Positions 1 to 5,369 of a DNA stretch of 5,733 nucleotides are shown here, piece by piece. The first letter of the stretch is position 1, and each line of letters starts with the position of its first letter. The notes beneath the pieces are model-generated. The model did no database searches. It had not been told where the DNA came from and saw only the letters and a program-made list of their open reading frames with translations. Both the position numbers and the translations under genes were made by a program. This stretch comes from JBBKWG01 sp037968835 (GTDB lineage Bacteria; Pseudomonadota; Alphaproteobacteria; Rhodobacterales; Rhodobacteraceae), in NCBI GenBank assembly GCA_037968835.1, contig JBBKWG010000189.1:1-5733 (forward strand), written 5' to 3'.

Positions 1-138
1 TTGCCGTGGCGGATCACGGTCGGACCGCGCGGACTGGAAAAGGGCGTGGTCGAACTGACCAGCCGACGCACCGGTGACGTCGAGGAAATGTCGGTGGAGG
101 CAGCCGTGGCACGCGTAGCGGCGATCTACGGGGTCTGA
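1..138 (+). CDS. proS: Prolyl-tRNA synthetase, C-terminal end (partial)
   Basis: The reading frame is open from the first base and ends with TGA at 136-138, leaving the last 45 residues of a protein that begins outside the window. The visible part contains PWRITVGPRGLEKGVVEL, then RRTGDVEEMSVEAAV and a short helix ending in AAIYGV. This matches from memory the end of the anticodon-binding domain (HGTP_anticodon fold) of the short, bacterial-type ProS found in alphaproteobacteria, which stops at this domain with no C-terminal extension. ProS charges tRNA-Pro with proline in the cytoplasm. The catalytic class II core and the start codon are not in the window. In alphaproteobacteria proS is commonly next to the lolC/E-lolD pair; here an MttB-family gene lies between them. 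The TTG at position 1 is an internal leucine codon, not a start. Confidence 0.88.
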   Translation: MPWRITVGPRGLEKGVVELTSRRTGDVEEMSVEAAVARVAAIYGV

Positions 139-206
139 ACCGAACGCCGGAATCGACGAAACGGCTGAGATCGCGGGCGGAATGCGACACCGGGCGTGAC
201 GCGTTC

Positions 207-236
207 TGGACAGCAAGAGCCATTGCCGCCGATACT
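207..236 (+). promoter_or_regulatory. Possible sigma70-type promoter for the mttB-family gene
   Basis: TGGACA at 207-212 matches 5 of 6 bases of the TTGACA -35 element. GATACT at 231-236 matches 4 of 6 bases of TATAAT. The spacer is 18 bases. Transcription would start near 243, just before the ribosome binding site (249-253) of the 29-codon ORF and about 145 bases before the methyltransferase start. No terminator is visible after proS, so read-through from proS is also possible. Such hexamer matches occur by chance, so confidence is low. Confidence 0.3.
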
Positions 237-259
237 CTTTGGTCAATTGGAGGGCCGCG

Positions 260-349
260 ATGTCGGGCGACGAATGGCAGATCGTACTTGTCAGCCGCAC
301 CATCGGTGCGGACCGGGGCCGCGCTGCTCGGGGGCGACCGGGGACCTGA
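260..349 (+). CDS. Possible 29-residue leader ORF upstream of the MttB-family gene
   Basis: ATG at 260 is preceded by a full GGAGG Shine-Dalgarno sequence at 249-253 with a 6-base spacer, a better site than that of the downstream gene. The frame ends with TGA at 347-349, giving 29 residues starting MSGDEWQIVLVSRTIG and turning arginine- and glycine-rich (GRAARGRPG). I recognise no family, signal peptide or membrane segment. It lies 39 bases upstream of the methyltransferase start and contains a perfect 7-bp hairpin (295-311) and an 8-base direct repeat, GACCGGGG, at 311-318 and 336-343. It could be a regulatory leader peptide, a decayed gene start, or a chance ORF. The Shine-Dalgarno match is the main support. 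Confidence 0.28.
   Translation: MSGDEWQIVLVSRTIGADRGRAARGRPGT
295..311 (+). other. Perfect hairpin inside the leader ORF
   Basis: CCGCACC (295-301) pairs with GGTGCGG (305-311) around an ATC loop, a perfect 7-bp GC-rich stem. No run of T follows, so it is not a simple intrinsic terminator. It lies 77 bases before the methyltransferase start and within the 29-codon ORF, where a ribosome would have to melt it. As DNA it could also be a dyad operator with a 3-bp spacer. Confidence 0.4.
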
Positions 350-388
350 ACGCCGCTCGTCTTTCCAGACCTTTTCAGGACTTTCCTC

Positions 389-1918
389 ATGACACAACAT
401 TCCCGACGTCAGGGTGGTCGCGCCGCCCGCAAGGCGCTTCGCGAGGCCCCGCTCGCTGAGAACATCCGCCCAATCCGGGCCGGCATGTCTGGTGGGCGCT
501 ACGCACCCCTTACCGAGGCCGAAGTGCAGCGCATCCACAATGCCGCGTTGCAGGCCCTGGAGGAAATCGGGTTGGCGGATGCGCCGCCCTCGGGCGTCTC
601 CATCCTGACAGCGGCGGGTGCTATTCAAGGCAGCGACGGGCGGCTGCGATTTCCGCGTTCGCTGGTTGAGGACATGCTGGCCAAGGCGGCCCGCGACATC
701 ACGCTTTACGGGCGCGACCCGGCGAACGATCTGCATCTGAGCGGCACCAACGTGCATTACGGGACTGCGGGTGCGGCGGTGAATCTGGTCGAACCGGACG
801 GGCGGAATTATCGACACTCGACAGTTCAGGATCTGTTCGACGCCGCGCGGATTGCGGATCGACTGGACAACATCCACTTTCTGCAACGCCCCATGGTCGC
901 GCGCGATATTCCCGACAATCTGGAACTGGATCTGAACACGATCTATGCCTGCACGTCGGGCACCAAAAAGCACATCGGATCGTCGATCACCGAGCCTGCA
1001 AACGTCGCTGATTGCATCGAATTGTGCCACATGATCGCCGGTGACGAAGCGGCATGGCGGGCGCGACCGTTCGTATCGAATTCGAACTGTTTCGTGGTGC
1101 CGCCGCTGAAATTCGCAACCGAGGCTTGTCAGGTGATGGAGGCCTGCATCCACGCGGGGATGCCGGTCTTGCTGTTGAGCGCGGGCATGGCCGGGGCGAC
1201 GGCGCCGGCGACACTGGCAGGCGCGATCGTGCAGTCGGTCGCGGAATGTCTGGCTGGCATCGTTTATGTGAACGCGATTTCCCCAGGCCATCCCGCGATT
1301 TTCGGGACGTGGCCGTTTGTCGTCGATCTGCGCACCGGGGCGATGTCGATCGGGTCGGGCGAGCAGGCGCTTTTGACGGCTGGATGCGCGCAGATGCATC
1401 GCTTTTACGGTTTGCCGGGTGGCGCGGCGGCGGGTGCATCGGATTCCAAGCTGCCGGATATGCAGGCCGGGTGGGAACAGATGTGCTCCAACGTGATGGC
1501 CGGGCTGTCGGGGCTGAATATGGTCTATGAGGCGGCGGGTATGCACGCCTCGCTTCTAGGGTTCTGCCACGAGTCGCTTATTCTGGGGGACGACATCATT
1601 GGTCAGGCGATGCGGTGCGTGAAGGGCATCGAGGTGACCGACGACACGCTGGCGCTTGAGGCGATGCGCGAGGTCTGTCTCGGCGGCGTCGGCCATTACC
1701 TGGGTGTCGGTGAAACCCTGGCGCGGATGGAGACCGATTACGTTTATCCCGCGTTGGGCGACAGGATGAGTCCCAAGGAATGGGAAGAAATGAAAAAACC
1801 CGATCTGATAGCGAATGCCACGGCGCGCAAACTGGAAATATTGCGCCAGCCAAGCCTGGCCGCGTTCGATCCTGCCACCGACAAGGCGATACGGGCACGA
1901 TTCAAGATCCATCTGTGA
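389..1918 (+). CDS. MttB-family (trimethylamine methyltransferase family) corrinoid-dependent methyltransferase, non-pyrrolysine type
   Basis: The product has 509 residues, close to the roughly 470-500 of characterised family members. Family members (COG5598) move a methyl group from a methylated or quaternary amine to a cobalamin-binding corrinoid protein in the cytoplasm. The archaeal MttB uses trimethylamine and contains pyrrolysine. Non-pyrrolysine relatives such as MtgB use glycine betaine, and others use proline betaine, carnitine or gamma-butyrobetaine. The N-terminus carries a basic stretch (GGRAARKALR, residues 9-18) then PLAENIRPIRAGM, typical of rhodobacterial members. The conserved core includes LLSAGMAGATAPATLAG (263-279), GAMSIGSGEQALL (317-329), SDSKLPDMQAG (351-361) and a C-terminal region with GGVGHYLG (432-439). 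No internal stop interrupts the frame, so no UAG readthrough is needed. ATG 389 has CAGGA at 376-380, 8 bases upstream. No corrinoid protein or reactivase gene is visible, so the substrate is unknown. It is an extra gene between proS and the Lol genes. Confidence 0.88.
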   Translation: MTQHSRRQGGRAARKALREAPLAENIRPIRAGMSGGRYAPLTEAEVQRIHNAALQALEEIGLADAPPSGVSILTAAGAIQGSDGRLRFPRSLVEDMLAKAARDITLYGRDPANDLHLSGTNVHYGTAGAAVNLVEPDGRNYRHSTVQDLFDAARIADRLDNIHFLQRPMVARDIPDNLELDLNTIYACTSGTKKHIGSSITEPANVADCIELCHMIAGDEAAWRARPFVSNSNCFVVPPLKFATEACQVMEACIHAGMPVLLLSAGMAGATAPATLAGAIVQSVAECLAGIVYVNAISPGHPAIFGTWPFVVDLRTGAMSIGSGEQALLTAGCAQMHRFYGLPGGAAAGASDSKLPDMQAGWEQMCSNVMAGLSGLNMVYEAAGMHASLLGFCHESLILGDDIIGQAMRCVKGIEVTDDTLALEAMREVCLGGVGHYLGVGETLARMETDYVYPALGDRMSPKEWEEMKKPDLIANATARKLEILRQPSLAAFDPATDKAIRARFKIHL

Positions 1919-1982
1919 CCTGTGCTTCACCGTCGGGCGGCGGGTCTGAGCCGTACCCGAAGCCGAAGTGAGTTGACCCCGC

Positions 1983-2015
1983 CTCCGGTGCTTGCGAAAG
2001 AGGGCGAAACCGGAG
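1983..2015 (+). promoter_or_regulatory. Inverted repeat covering the lolC ribosome binding site
   Basis: CTCCGGT (1983-1989) is perfectly complementary to ACCGGAG (2009-2015), and the right arm contains the GGAG (2012-2015) that serves the permease start at 2021. The 19-base loop can form a small inner hairpin, CTT-GCGA-AAG (1991-2000), with a GNRA tetraloop. In mRNA this would mask the ribosome binding site. The sequence shows the complementarity directly; a regulatory role is inference. Confidence 0.35.
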
Positions 2016-2020
2016 CAGTC

Positions 2021-3304
2021 ATGGCCACGCCGTCGCCCTTTTCCCGATATGAATTCCTGATCGCATGGCGTTATCTGCGCGCCAAGCGGGCTGAGGGCGG
2101 CGTCAGCGTCATGACGTGGATCAGCCTGATCGGGATCACCCTGGCGGTTGCGGCACTGATCATCACTCTGGCGGTTCGGGCCGGATTTCGCGACGAATTC
2201 GTCTCGACCATCCTGGGCGCGAATGCCCACGTTACGGTCTATTCGTCGGCCTATCAGGATCCCGATGGGCGGATCACACGGGTCATACCGGATTATGCCG
2301 AGGTGGCAGAGCGTCTGCGTGGTGTCGATGGGGTGACGCGTGTTGCTCCGTTGGTCAAAGGTCAGGTCATGGCCGTGTTCCGCGACGAGAATACCGGGCT
2401 TGAGGTGTTCGGGATCGCGCCCCAGGATCTGGCTGAAATCGAACGCATTGCCGATCCTGAGACCTCGCAGGGATCGCTTGAGACGTTTGCGGAGGGGATC
2501 GCGCTTGGACGCGAGGCGGCGCGGTCGCTGGGCGTCGGCGTCGGCGATGTCGTGCGGCTGATATCGCCCAATGGCGTGCGCACGGCCCTTGGCACCAGTC
2601 CGCGCGTTGCCGAGTTCCCAGTGAGCTACATCTTCAATTCGGGCCGCTACGACATCGACCGGACGCGGGCCTATCTGTCGTTCGACGAGGCGCAGATCTA
2701 CTTCAATCGGGAAGGTGTCGCCGACGAGTTGGAAGTGAACGTATCCGAGCCTGAGGATATCGAAACGTATGCGCCCACACTGGCCGAGGCTGCGGGCGAA
2801 CGGGCGCTATTGTGGACGTGGAAGGATAGCGCGGGCGGGTTCCTGCGGGCGCTCGAAGTCGAGGACACGGTGATGTTCGTGTTGATGAGCGTGCTGGTGC
2901 TGATCGCGTCGATGAACATCATTTCGGGTCTTGTGATGCTGGTGAAAAACAAGGGACGGGACATCGGCATCCTGCGCACGATCGGCCTGACCGAAGGCTC
3001 GGTGATGCGCGTGTTCTTCTTGACCGGTGCACTTGTCGGAACGCTTGGGACGCTGTTCGGTGTCATTATCGGATGCCTGTTCGCCGTCTATTTCGACCAG
3101 ATCCTCGCCTTTGTGAATGGCGCCTCGGGTGGCGGCGTCTGGGAGGCGTCGGTGCGCGGCATCTATCGCCTGCCCGCCAAGTTGGAGTTGAACGACGTGC
3201 TGTCGGCGGTGGCGCTGTCGCTGGTGCTTTCGTGGGGGATCACTTTATTCCCGGCACGGCGCGCCGCGCGGATGAACCCGGTGGAGGCGCTGCGCTATGA
3301 GTGA
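2021..3304 (+). CDS. lolC: LolC/LolE-family lipoprotein-releasing ABC transporter permease
   Basis: The product has 427 residues, normal for alphaproteobacterial LolC/E proteins. With LolD it extracts outer-membrane lipoproteins from the inner membrane and passes them to periplasmic LolA. An N-terminal segment, FLIAWRYLRAKR (12-23), leads into membrane helix 1 (about 31-53). A long periplasmic MacB-type domain follows (about 55-280), then three C-terminal FtsX-type helices (about 283-308, 329-356, 393-412). The segment KNKGRDIGILRTIG (309-322) is the conserved cytoplasmic coupling region, and the end ARRAARMNPVEALRYE is typical. Residues 187-199, RTALGTSPRVAEF, align by eye with the LolA-recruiting hook region of E. 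coli LolC. ATG 2021 is chosen over an upstream in-frame GTG at 1922 because it has GGAG 5 bases upstream and gives the usual N-terminus. Only one permease is present, so it probably forms a homodimer like LolF (inference). It overlaps lolD by 8 bases. Confidence 0.93.
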   Translation: MATPSPFSRYEFLIAWRYLRAKRAEGGVSVMTWISLIGITLAVAALIITLAVRAGFRDEFVSTILGANAHVTVYSSAYQDPDGRITRVIPDYAEVAERLRGVDGVTRVAPLVKGQVMAVFRDENTGLEVFGIAPQDLAEIERIADPETSQGSLETFAEGIALGREAARSLGVGVGDVVRLISPNGVRTALGTSPRVAEFPVSYIFNSGRYDIDRTRAYLSFDEAQIYFNREGVADELEVNVSEPEDIETYAPTLAEAAGERALLWTWKDSAGGFLRALEVEDTVMFVLMSVLVLIASMNIISGLVMLVKNKGRDIGILRTIGLTEGSVMRVFFLTGALVGTLGTLFGVIIGCLFAVYFDQILAFVNGASGGGVWEASVRGIYRLPAKLELNDVLSAVALSLVLSWGITLFPARRAARMNPVEALRYE

Positions 3305-3983
3305 GGCATCGACTCCGGCGCTTTGCCTTGAAGGCATCGAGAAGACCTACAATCCGGGCAAGCCTTCGGCGCTGACGGTGCTGGACGGGGCATCGCTGGT
3401 GCTGTCGCCCGGCGAGGTCGTGGCATTGGTGGCACCATCGGGGGCAGGCAAGTCGACGCTTCTGCACGTCGCGGGGCTTCTGGATTCGGCGGATGCCGGA
3501 ATAGTGAGCCTCGGCGGTGTCGCAATGAGCGGGCTATCGGATGCGCGGCGCACGGCGGCTCGGCGCGAGGAAGTGGGATTCATCTATCAGTTCCATCACC
3601 TTCTGCCCGAATTTTCAGCCGTCGAGAACGTCATGCTGCCGCAACTGGCCAACGGCCTCACTGATGGTGCTGCGCGAAACCGGGCGATGGAGCTTCTGGA
3701 CCGCGTGGGAGTGGCACCAAGGGCAGACAACCGGCCGGCCACGCTGTCGGGAGGCGAGCAGCAGCGTGTGGCGTTCTGCCGGGCGTTGGCCAACGGACCG
3801 CGGGTCCTGCTGGCCGATGAACCGACAGGCAACCTTGACCCGGCGACGTCGGACACGGTGTTCGATGCGTTGATGGAACTGGTGCGCGAGACCAATTTGG
3901 CGGCGCTCATCGCGACCCATAACCCGGCGCTAGCCGCGCGTATGGACCGGACCGTGCGGCTGGAGGCGGGGCGGCTGGTCTGA
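3297..3983 (+). CDS. lolD: LolD, ATPase of the lipoprotein-releasing ABC transporter
   Basis: The product has 228 residues, the usual LolD length. It is the cytoplasmic ATPase that powers lipoprotein release by the adjacent permease. The motifs appear in order: Walker A APSGAGKST (46-54, catalytic K52), Q-loop Q98 in GFIYQFHHLLPEFSAVEN (a LolD hallmark), ABC signature LSGGEQQ (150-156), Walker B VLLADEP (170-176, D174 and E175), D-loop GNLD and the H-loop histidine H208 in ATHN. The first Walker A residue is alanine instead of glycine, which as I recall is normal for alphaproteobacterial LolD. ATG 3297 lies within the end of the permease gene (8-base overlap), with GGAGG at 3283-3287, 9 bases upstream, so the two are translationally coupled. 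All catalytic residues are intact. Confidence 0.95.
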   Translation: MSEASTPALCLEGIEKTYNPGKPSALTVLDGASLVLSPGEVVALVAPSGAGKSTLLHVAGLLDSADAGIVSLGGVAMSGLSDARRTAARREEVGFIYQFHHLLPEFSAVENVMLPQLANGLTDGAARNRAMELLDRVGVAPRADNRPATLSGGEQQRVAFCRALANGPRVLLADEPTGNLDPATSDTVFDALMELVRETNLAALIATHNPALAARMDRTVRLEAGRLV

Positions 3984-4013
3984 GGCGCGCGAATTTACGG
4001 AGTGCTCTGAAAC

Positions 4014-4127
4014 TTAAGCCTTTTGCGGCAACGCGATGCGGGAACCGAGCGATGCGATCAGAGCCGCCAGCTCCGGCATTCCGATACCAGCGAGGACCAT
4101 GATCGCGGCGTAGGCGGCATTTGCCAC
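4014..4127 (-). pseudogene. Remnant resembling the N-terminus of a YdcZ/DUF606-type DMT transporter
   Basis: Read on the minus strand from GTG at 4127 to TAA at 4014-4016 this gives 37 residues, with the hydrophobic core AAYAAIMVLAGIGMPELAAL followed by IASLGSRI. That pattern (AGxGxPxLAALxAxLGSR) is how I remember the first membrane helix and following loop of the YdcZ/DUF606 branch of the DMT transporter family. The resemblance then stops abruptly at ALPQKA and TAA, where an intact protein would continue for over 100 residues. Codon third positions are GC-rich, as in a formerly coding stretch. No ribosome binding site precedes the GTG, and an in-frame TGA lies eight codons upstream. It occupies part of the lolD-cytochrome gap. 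I read it as a decayed 5' gene fragment; a short chance ORF is the alternative. Confidence 0.4.
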
Positions 4128-4179
4128 GATTATGGCAGCGCAAAATCATGCGGAAAAGGGCGAACATCCTGCGCAGTAA

Positions 4180-4193
4180 TTGTTCTGGATCAA
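4180..4193 (+). promoter_or_regulatory. Fnr/Crp-family box (FnrL- or Dnr/Nnr-like)
   Basis: TTGTTCTGGATCAA matches TTGAT-N4-ATCAA, the consensus of Fnr-type regulators, at 9 of its 10 specified bases; the only difference is T for A at the fourth base. It also fits the looser TTG-N8-CAA pattern of Dnr/NnrR nitric-oxide regulators. Its centre is at 4186.5, which is 54 bases before the first cytochrome gene. Which regulator binds cannot be told from the site alone. Confidence 0.55.
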
Positions 4194-4215
4194 GGACAAA
4201 GGGCGGTTCCTTGGG

Positions 4216-4228
4216 GATAGTTGCAGGC
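4216..4228 (+). promoter_or_regulatory. Predicted -10 element and start of a class II Fnr-type promoter
   Basis: GATAGT at 4216-4221 matches 4 of 6 bases of TATAAT. A start 7 bases downstream, at about 4228, places the centre of the upstream box at -41.5, the classical position for class II activation by Fnr/Crp-family proteins. The box takes the place of a -35 element and no good TTGACA-like hexamer is needed. The 5' untranslated leader would be only about 13 bases, just enough for the GAGGTGA ribosome binding site at 4230-4236. Confidence 0.4.
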
Positions 4229-4240
4229 AGAGGTGACCTG

Positions 4241-4642
4241 ATGCGTAACGTTCTTGTCCTGTTGGCCCTGCTGGCTCCGCTCTCGGTTTCGGCCGATCCA
4301 GACCCCAGCCGCGGTGCAACGCTATTCGTCGATTATTGTGCCGCGTGTCACGGCGTTTCGGCAACCGGTGAAGGGCCGATGGCGCCGATCCTTTCGGTGC
4401 AGCCGAGCGATCTGACGACGCTGGCGCAAGTCAACGACGGCACCTTTCCGGCCGAGCGCGTGGTCCGCCATGTCGACGGCCAGATCGAGGTCTTGCCCCA
4501 CGGTGGACCAATGCCGGTGTTCGCGACGATTCTGGCCGGACCAGCGGGCGTGATCGTGACGGACGACGGCATCGAAGTGGTGACCAGCGCGGCCATCGTC
4601 GACATCGCGGCGTGGTTGGCGAGTGTGCAGAAAGGGAACTGA
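4241..4642 (+). CDS. Periplasmic class I c-type cytochrome (first of a tandem pair)
   Basis: The product has 133 residues. MRNVLVLLALLAPLSVSA is a Sec signal peptide with likely cleavage after A18, so the protein is exported. CAACH (33-37) is the single covalent haem c site, with H37 as proximal ligand, and M91 in HGGPMPVF is the probable distal ligand. The final helix IVDIAAWLASVQ (119-130) is typical of class I cytochrome c folds. The protein is expected to carry electrons in the periplasm; its partners are not visible here. ATG 4241 is chosen over the in-frame ATG at 4121 because only 4241 puts the signal peptide at the N-terminus and it has GAGGTGA at 4230-4236. The downstream paralogue starts one base after its stop, so the two are cotranscribed. 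An Fnr-like box lies upstream. I cannot assign it to a named respiratory pathway. Confidence 0.9.
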   Translation: MRNVLVLLALLAPLSVSADPDPSRGATLFVDYCAACHGVSATGEGPMAPILSVQPSDLTTLAQVNDGTFPAERVVRHVDGQIEVLPHGGPMPVFATILAGPAGVIVTDDGIEVVTSAAIVDIAAWLASVQKGN

Positions 4643-4643
4643 G

Positions 4644-5039
4644 ATGCGGATATTCGTTGTCATTGCGCTCTGCCTTCCGGCTCCGGGTTTTGCCCGTGAC
4701 GCCGACCCTGATGCGGGGCGCGAATTGTTCCACGCCTATTGTTCGGCCTGCCACGGATTGCGGGCTACGGGCGACGGGCCGATGCGCGAAGTGCTGAAGA
4801 TTCCGCCGCCGGATCTGACGACGCTTGCAACGTCAAACGGGGGTATTTTCCCAGTGTTTCGGGTCGTTCGACAGATCGACGGACGCGATCTGCTGTTGGC
4901 GCACGGTGGGGATATGCCGCTGTTCGGGGATATATTCGACTTTCCGGATACGGCCATTTCGGCGGAAACCGGCCAGCCAATCCTCACAAGTGAATCTATC
5001 GCGGATATTGCTACCTGGCTGGCTGAAATTCAGGATTGA
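4644..5039 (+). CDS. Periplasmic class I c-type cytochrome (second of a tandem pair)
   Basis: The product has 131 residues. MRIFVVIALCLPAPGFA is a signal peptide with likely cleavage after A17. CSACH (33-37) binds haem c, and M91 in HGGDMPLFG is the likely sixth ligand. It is a paralogue of the preceding cytochrome: aligned by eye without gaps over residues 19-130, 57 of 112 positions are identical, including ATGxGPM, PxDLTTLA, RVVRxxDG and DIAxWLA. ATG 4644 has AGGGA at 4633-4637 with a 6-base spacer and lies one base after the upstream stop. An in-frame GTG at 4623 is less likely because it would add seven residues including acidic and basic ones before the signal peptide. It probably shares the upstream Fnr-type promoter and acts in the same periplasmic electron-transfer route. 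Confidence 0.9.
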   Translation: MRIFVVIALCLPAPGFARDADPDAGRELFHAYCSACHGLRATGDGPMREVLKIPPPDLTTLATSNGGIFPVFRVVRQIDGRDLLLAHGGDMPLFGDIFDFPDTAISAETGQPILTSESIADIATWLAEIQD

Positions 5040-5042
5040 GAC

Positions 5043-5067
5043 GGAACAATCGACTGGGGCCTTTGTT
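5043..5067 (+). promoter_or_regulatory. EcfG-like (general stress sigma) promoter for the CsbD gene
   Basis: GGAAC (5043-5047), a 16-base spacer and TGTT (5064-5067) match GGAAC-N16/17-CGTT, the promoter recognised by the alphaproteobacterial general stress sigma factor EcfG, at all but one base. Transcription would start near 5073-5075, about 28 bases before the CsbD start. The site lies just after the second cytochrome stop, giving the stress gene its own promoter. Some Rhodobacterales are thought to lack EcfG, in which case another ECF sigma factor would be the candidate. Confidence 0.4.
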
Positions 5068-5101
5068 GAGTCTTCATCAAATAACGTGAAAGGAGATCAT
5101 C

Positions 5102-5314
5102 ATGAACTGGGACCAGATCGAAGGAAACTGGAAGCAATTCAAAGGCAAAGTGCGTGAGGAATGGGGCGACCTGACCGACGACGAAGTTCAGGAAGCCAAG
5201 GGCAACCGCGAACAGCTGGTCGGCCTTATCCAGAAGAAATACGGCAAAGCACGCGACGAGGCCGAGCAGGAAGTTTCCGAATGGCAGAATCGCGTCTCGC
5301 ACGATCGGGTCTGA
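5102..5314 (+). CDS. CsbD-family stress protein (YjbJ-like)
   Basis: The product has 70 residues covering the whole CsbD family domain (PF05532). Hallmarks are MNWDQIEGNWKQFKGKVREE at the N-terminus, WGDLTDDEVQEAKGNREQL (21-39), then LIQKKYGKARDEAEQEVSEW. It is highly charged and soluble, with no signal peptide or membrane segment, and is expected to be cytoplasmic. The biochemical role of the family is unknown; the B. subtilis founder belongs to the sigma-B general stress regulon, and E. coli YjbJ is abundant in stationary phase. ATG 5102 has a strong AAGGAGAT ribosome binding site at 5090-5097, suggesting high expression. An EcfG-like promoter precedes it and a strong terminator follows at 5370-5404, so it is probably a single-gene stress unit. 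Confidence 0.93.
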   Translation: MNWDQIEGNWKQFKGKVREEWGDLTDDEVQEAKGNREQLVGLIQKKYGKARDEAEQEVSEWQNRVSHDRV

Positions 5315-5340
5315 TTGGCTCCGTGTGAATCGATGCGACG

Positions 5341-5360
5341 CCTCCGGTCCAAGCCGGAGG
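5341..5360 (+). other. GC-rich hairpin between the CsbD gene and its terminator
   Basis: CCTCCGG (5341-5347) pairs perfectly with CCGGAGG (5354-5360) around a 6-base loop. On the plus strand it is followed by TAAAAAGGG rather than a T run, so it is not an intrinsic terminator for the CsbD gene. It may protect the 3' end of that transcript or pause RNA polymerase coming from the minus-strand gene. Confidence 0.4.
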
Positions 5361-5369
5361 TAAAAAGGG

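Noticed and set aside
196..459. Plus-strand 87-codon frame across the mttB leader
   Set aside because: It overlaps the start of the MttB-family gene in another frame, lacks a good ribosome binding site and has no recognisable sequence.
14..1546. Long minus-strand open frame of about 510 codons opposite the MttB-family gene
   Set aside because: It is a shadow of the plus-strand gene in high-GC DNA. The translation is rich in Arg, His, Pro and Gln without any recognisable domain, and it also crosses the end of proS.
1922..2020. Upstream GTG start that would extend the permease by 33 residues
   Set aside because: The extension is not hydrophobic or conserved-looking, has no Shine-Dalgarno sequence, and ATG 2021 with GGAG gives the standard LolC/E N-terminus.
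1556..2230. Minus-strand frame of 224 codons across the mttB-lolC junction
   Set aside because: It runs antisense to two well-supported genes, and its composition is typical of a shadow frame.
3907..4167. Minus-strand 86-codon frame at the end of lolD
   Set aside because: It overlaps lolD antisense and has an Arg/Pro/Ala-rich shadow composition; a different minus frame (4014-4127) carries the transporter-like residues.
4121..4240. Upstream ATG that would extend the first cytochrome by 40 residues
   Set aside because: It would bury the signal peptide inside the protein and would require transcription from upstream of the Fnr-like promoter.
5066..5080. TTGAG-TCTTC-ATCAA as a second Fnr box before the CsbD gene
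   Set aside because: The half-sites are separated by five bases instead of four, and one arm base is wrong, so the dyad is off phase for Fnr-type dimers.
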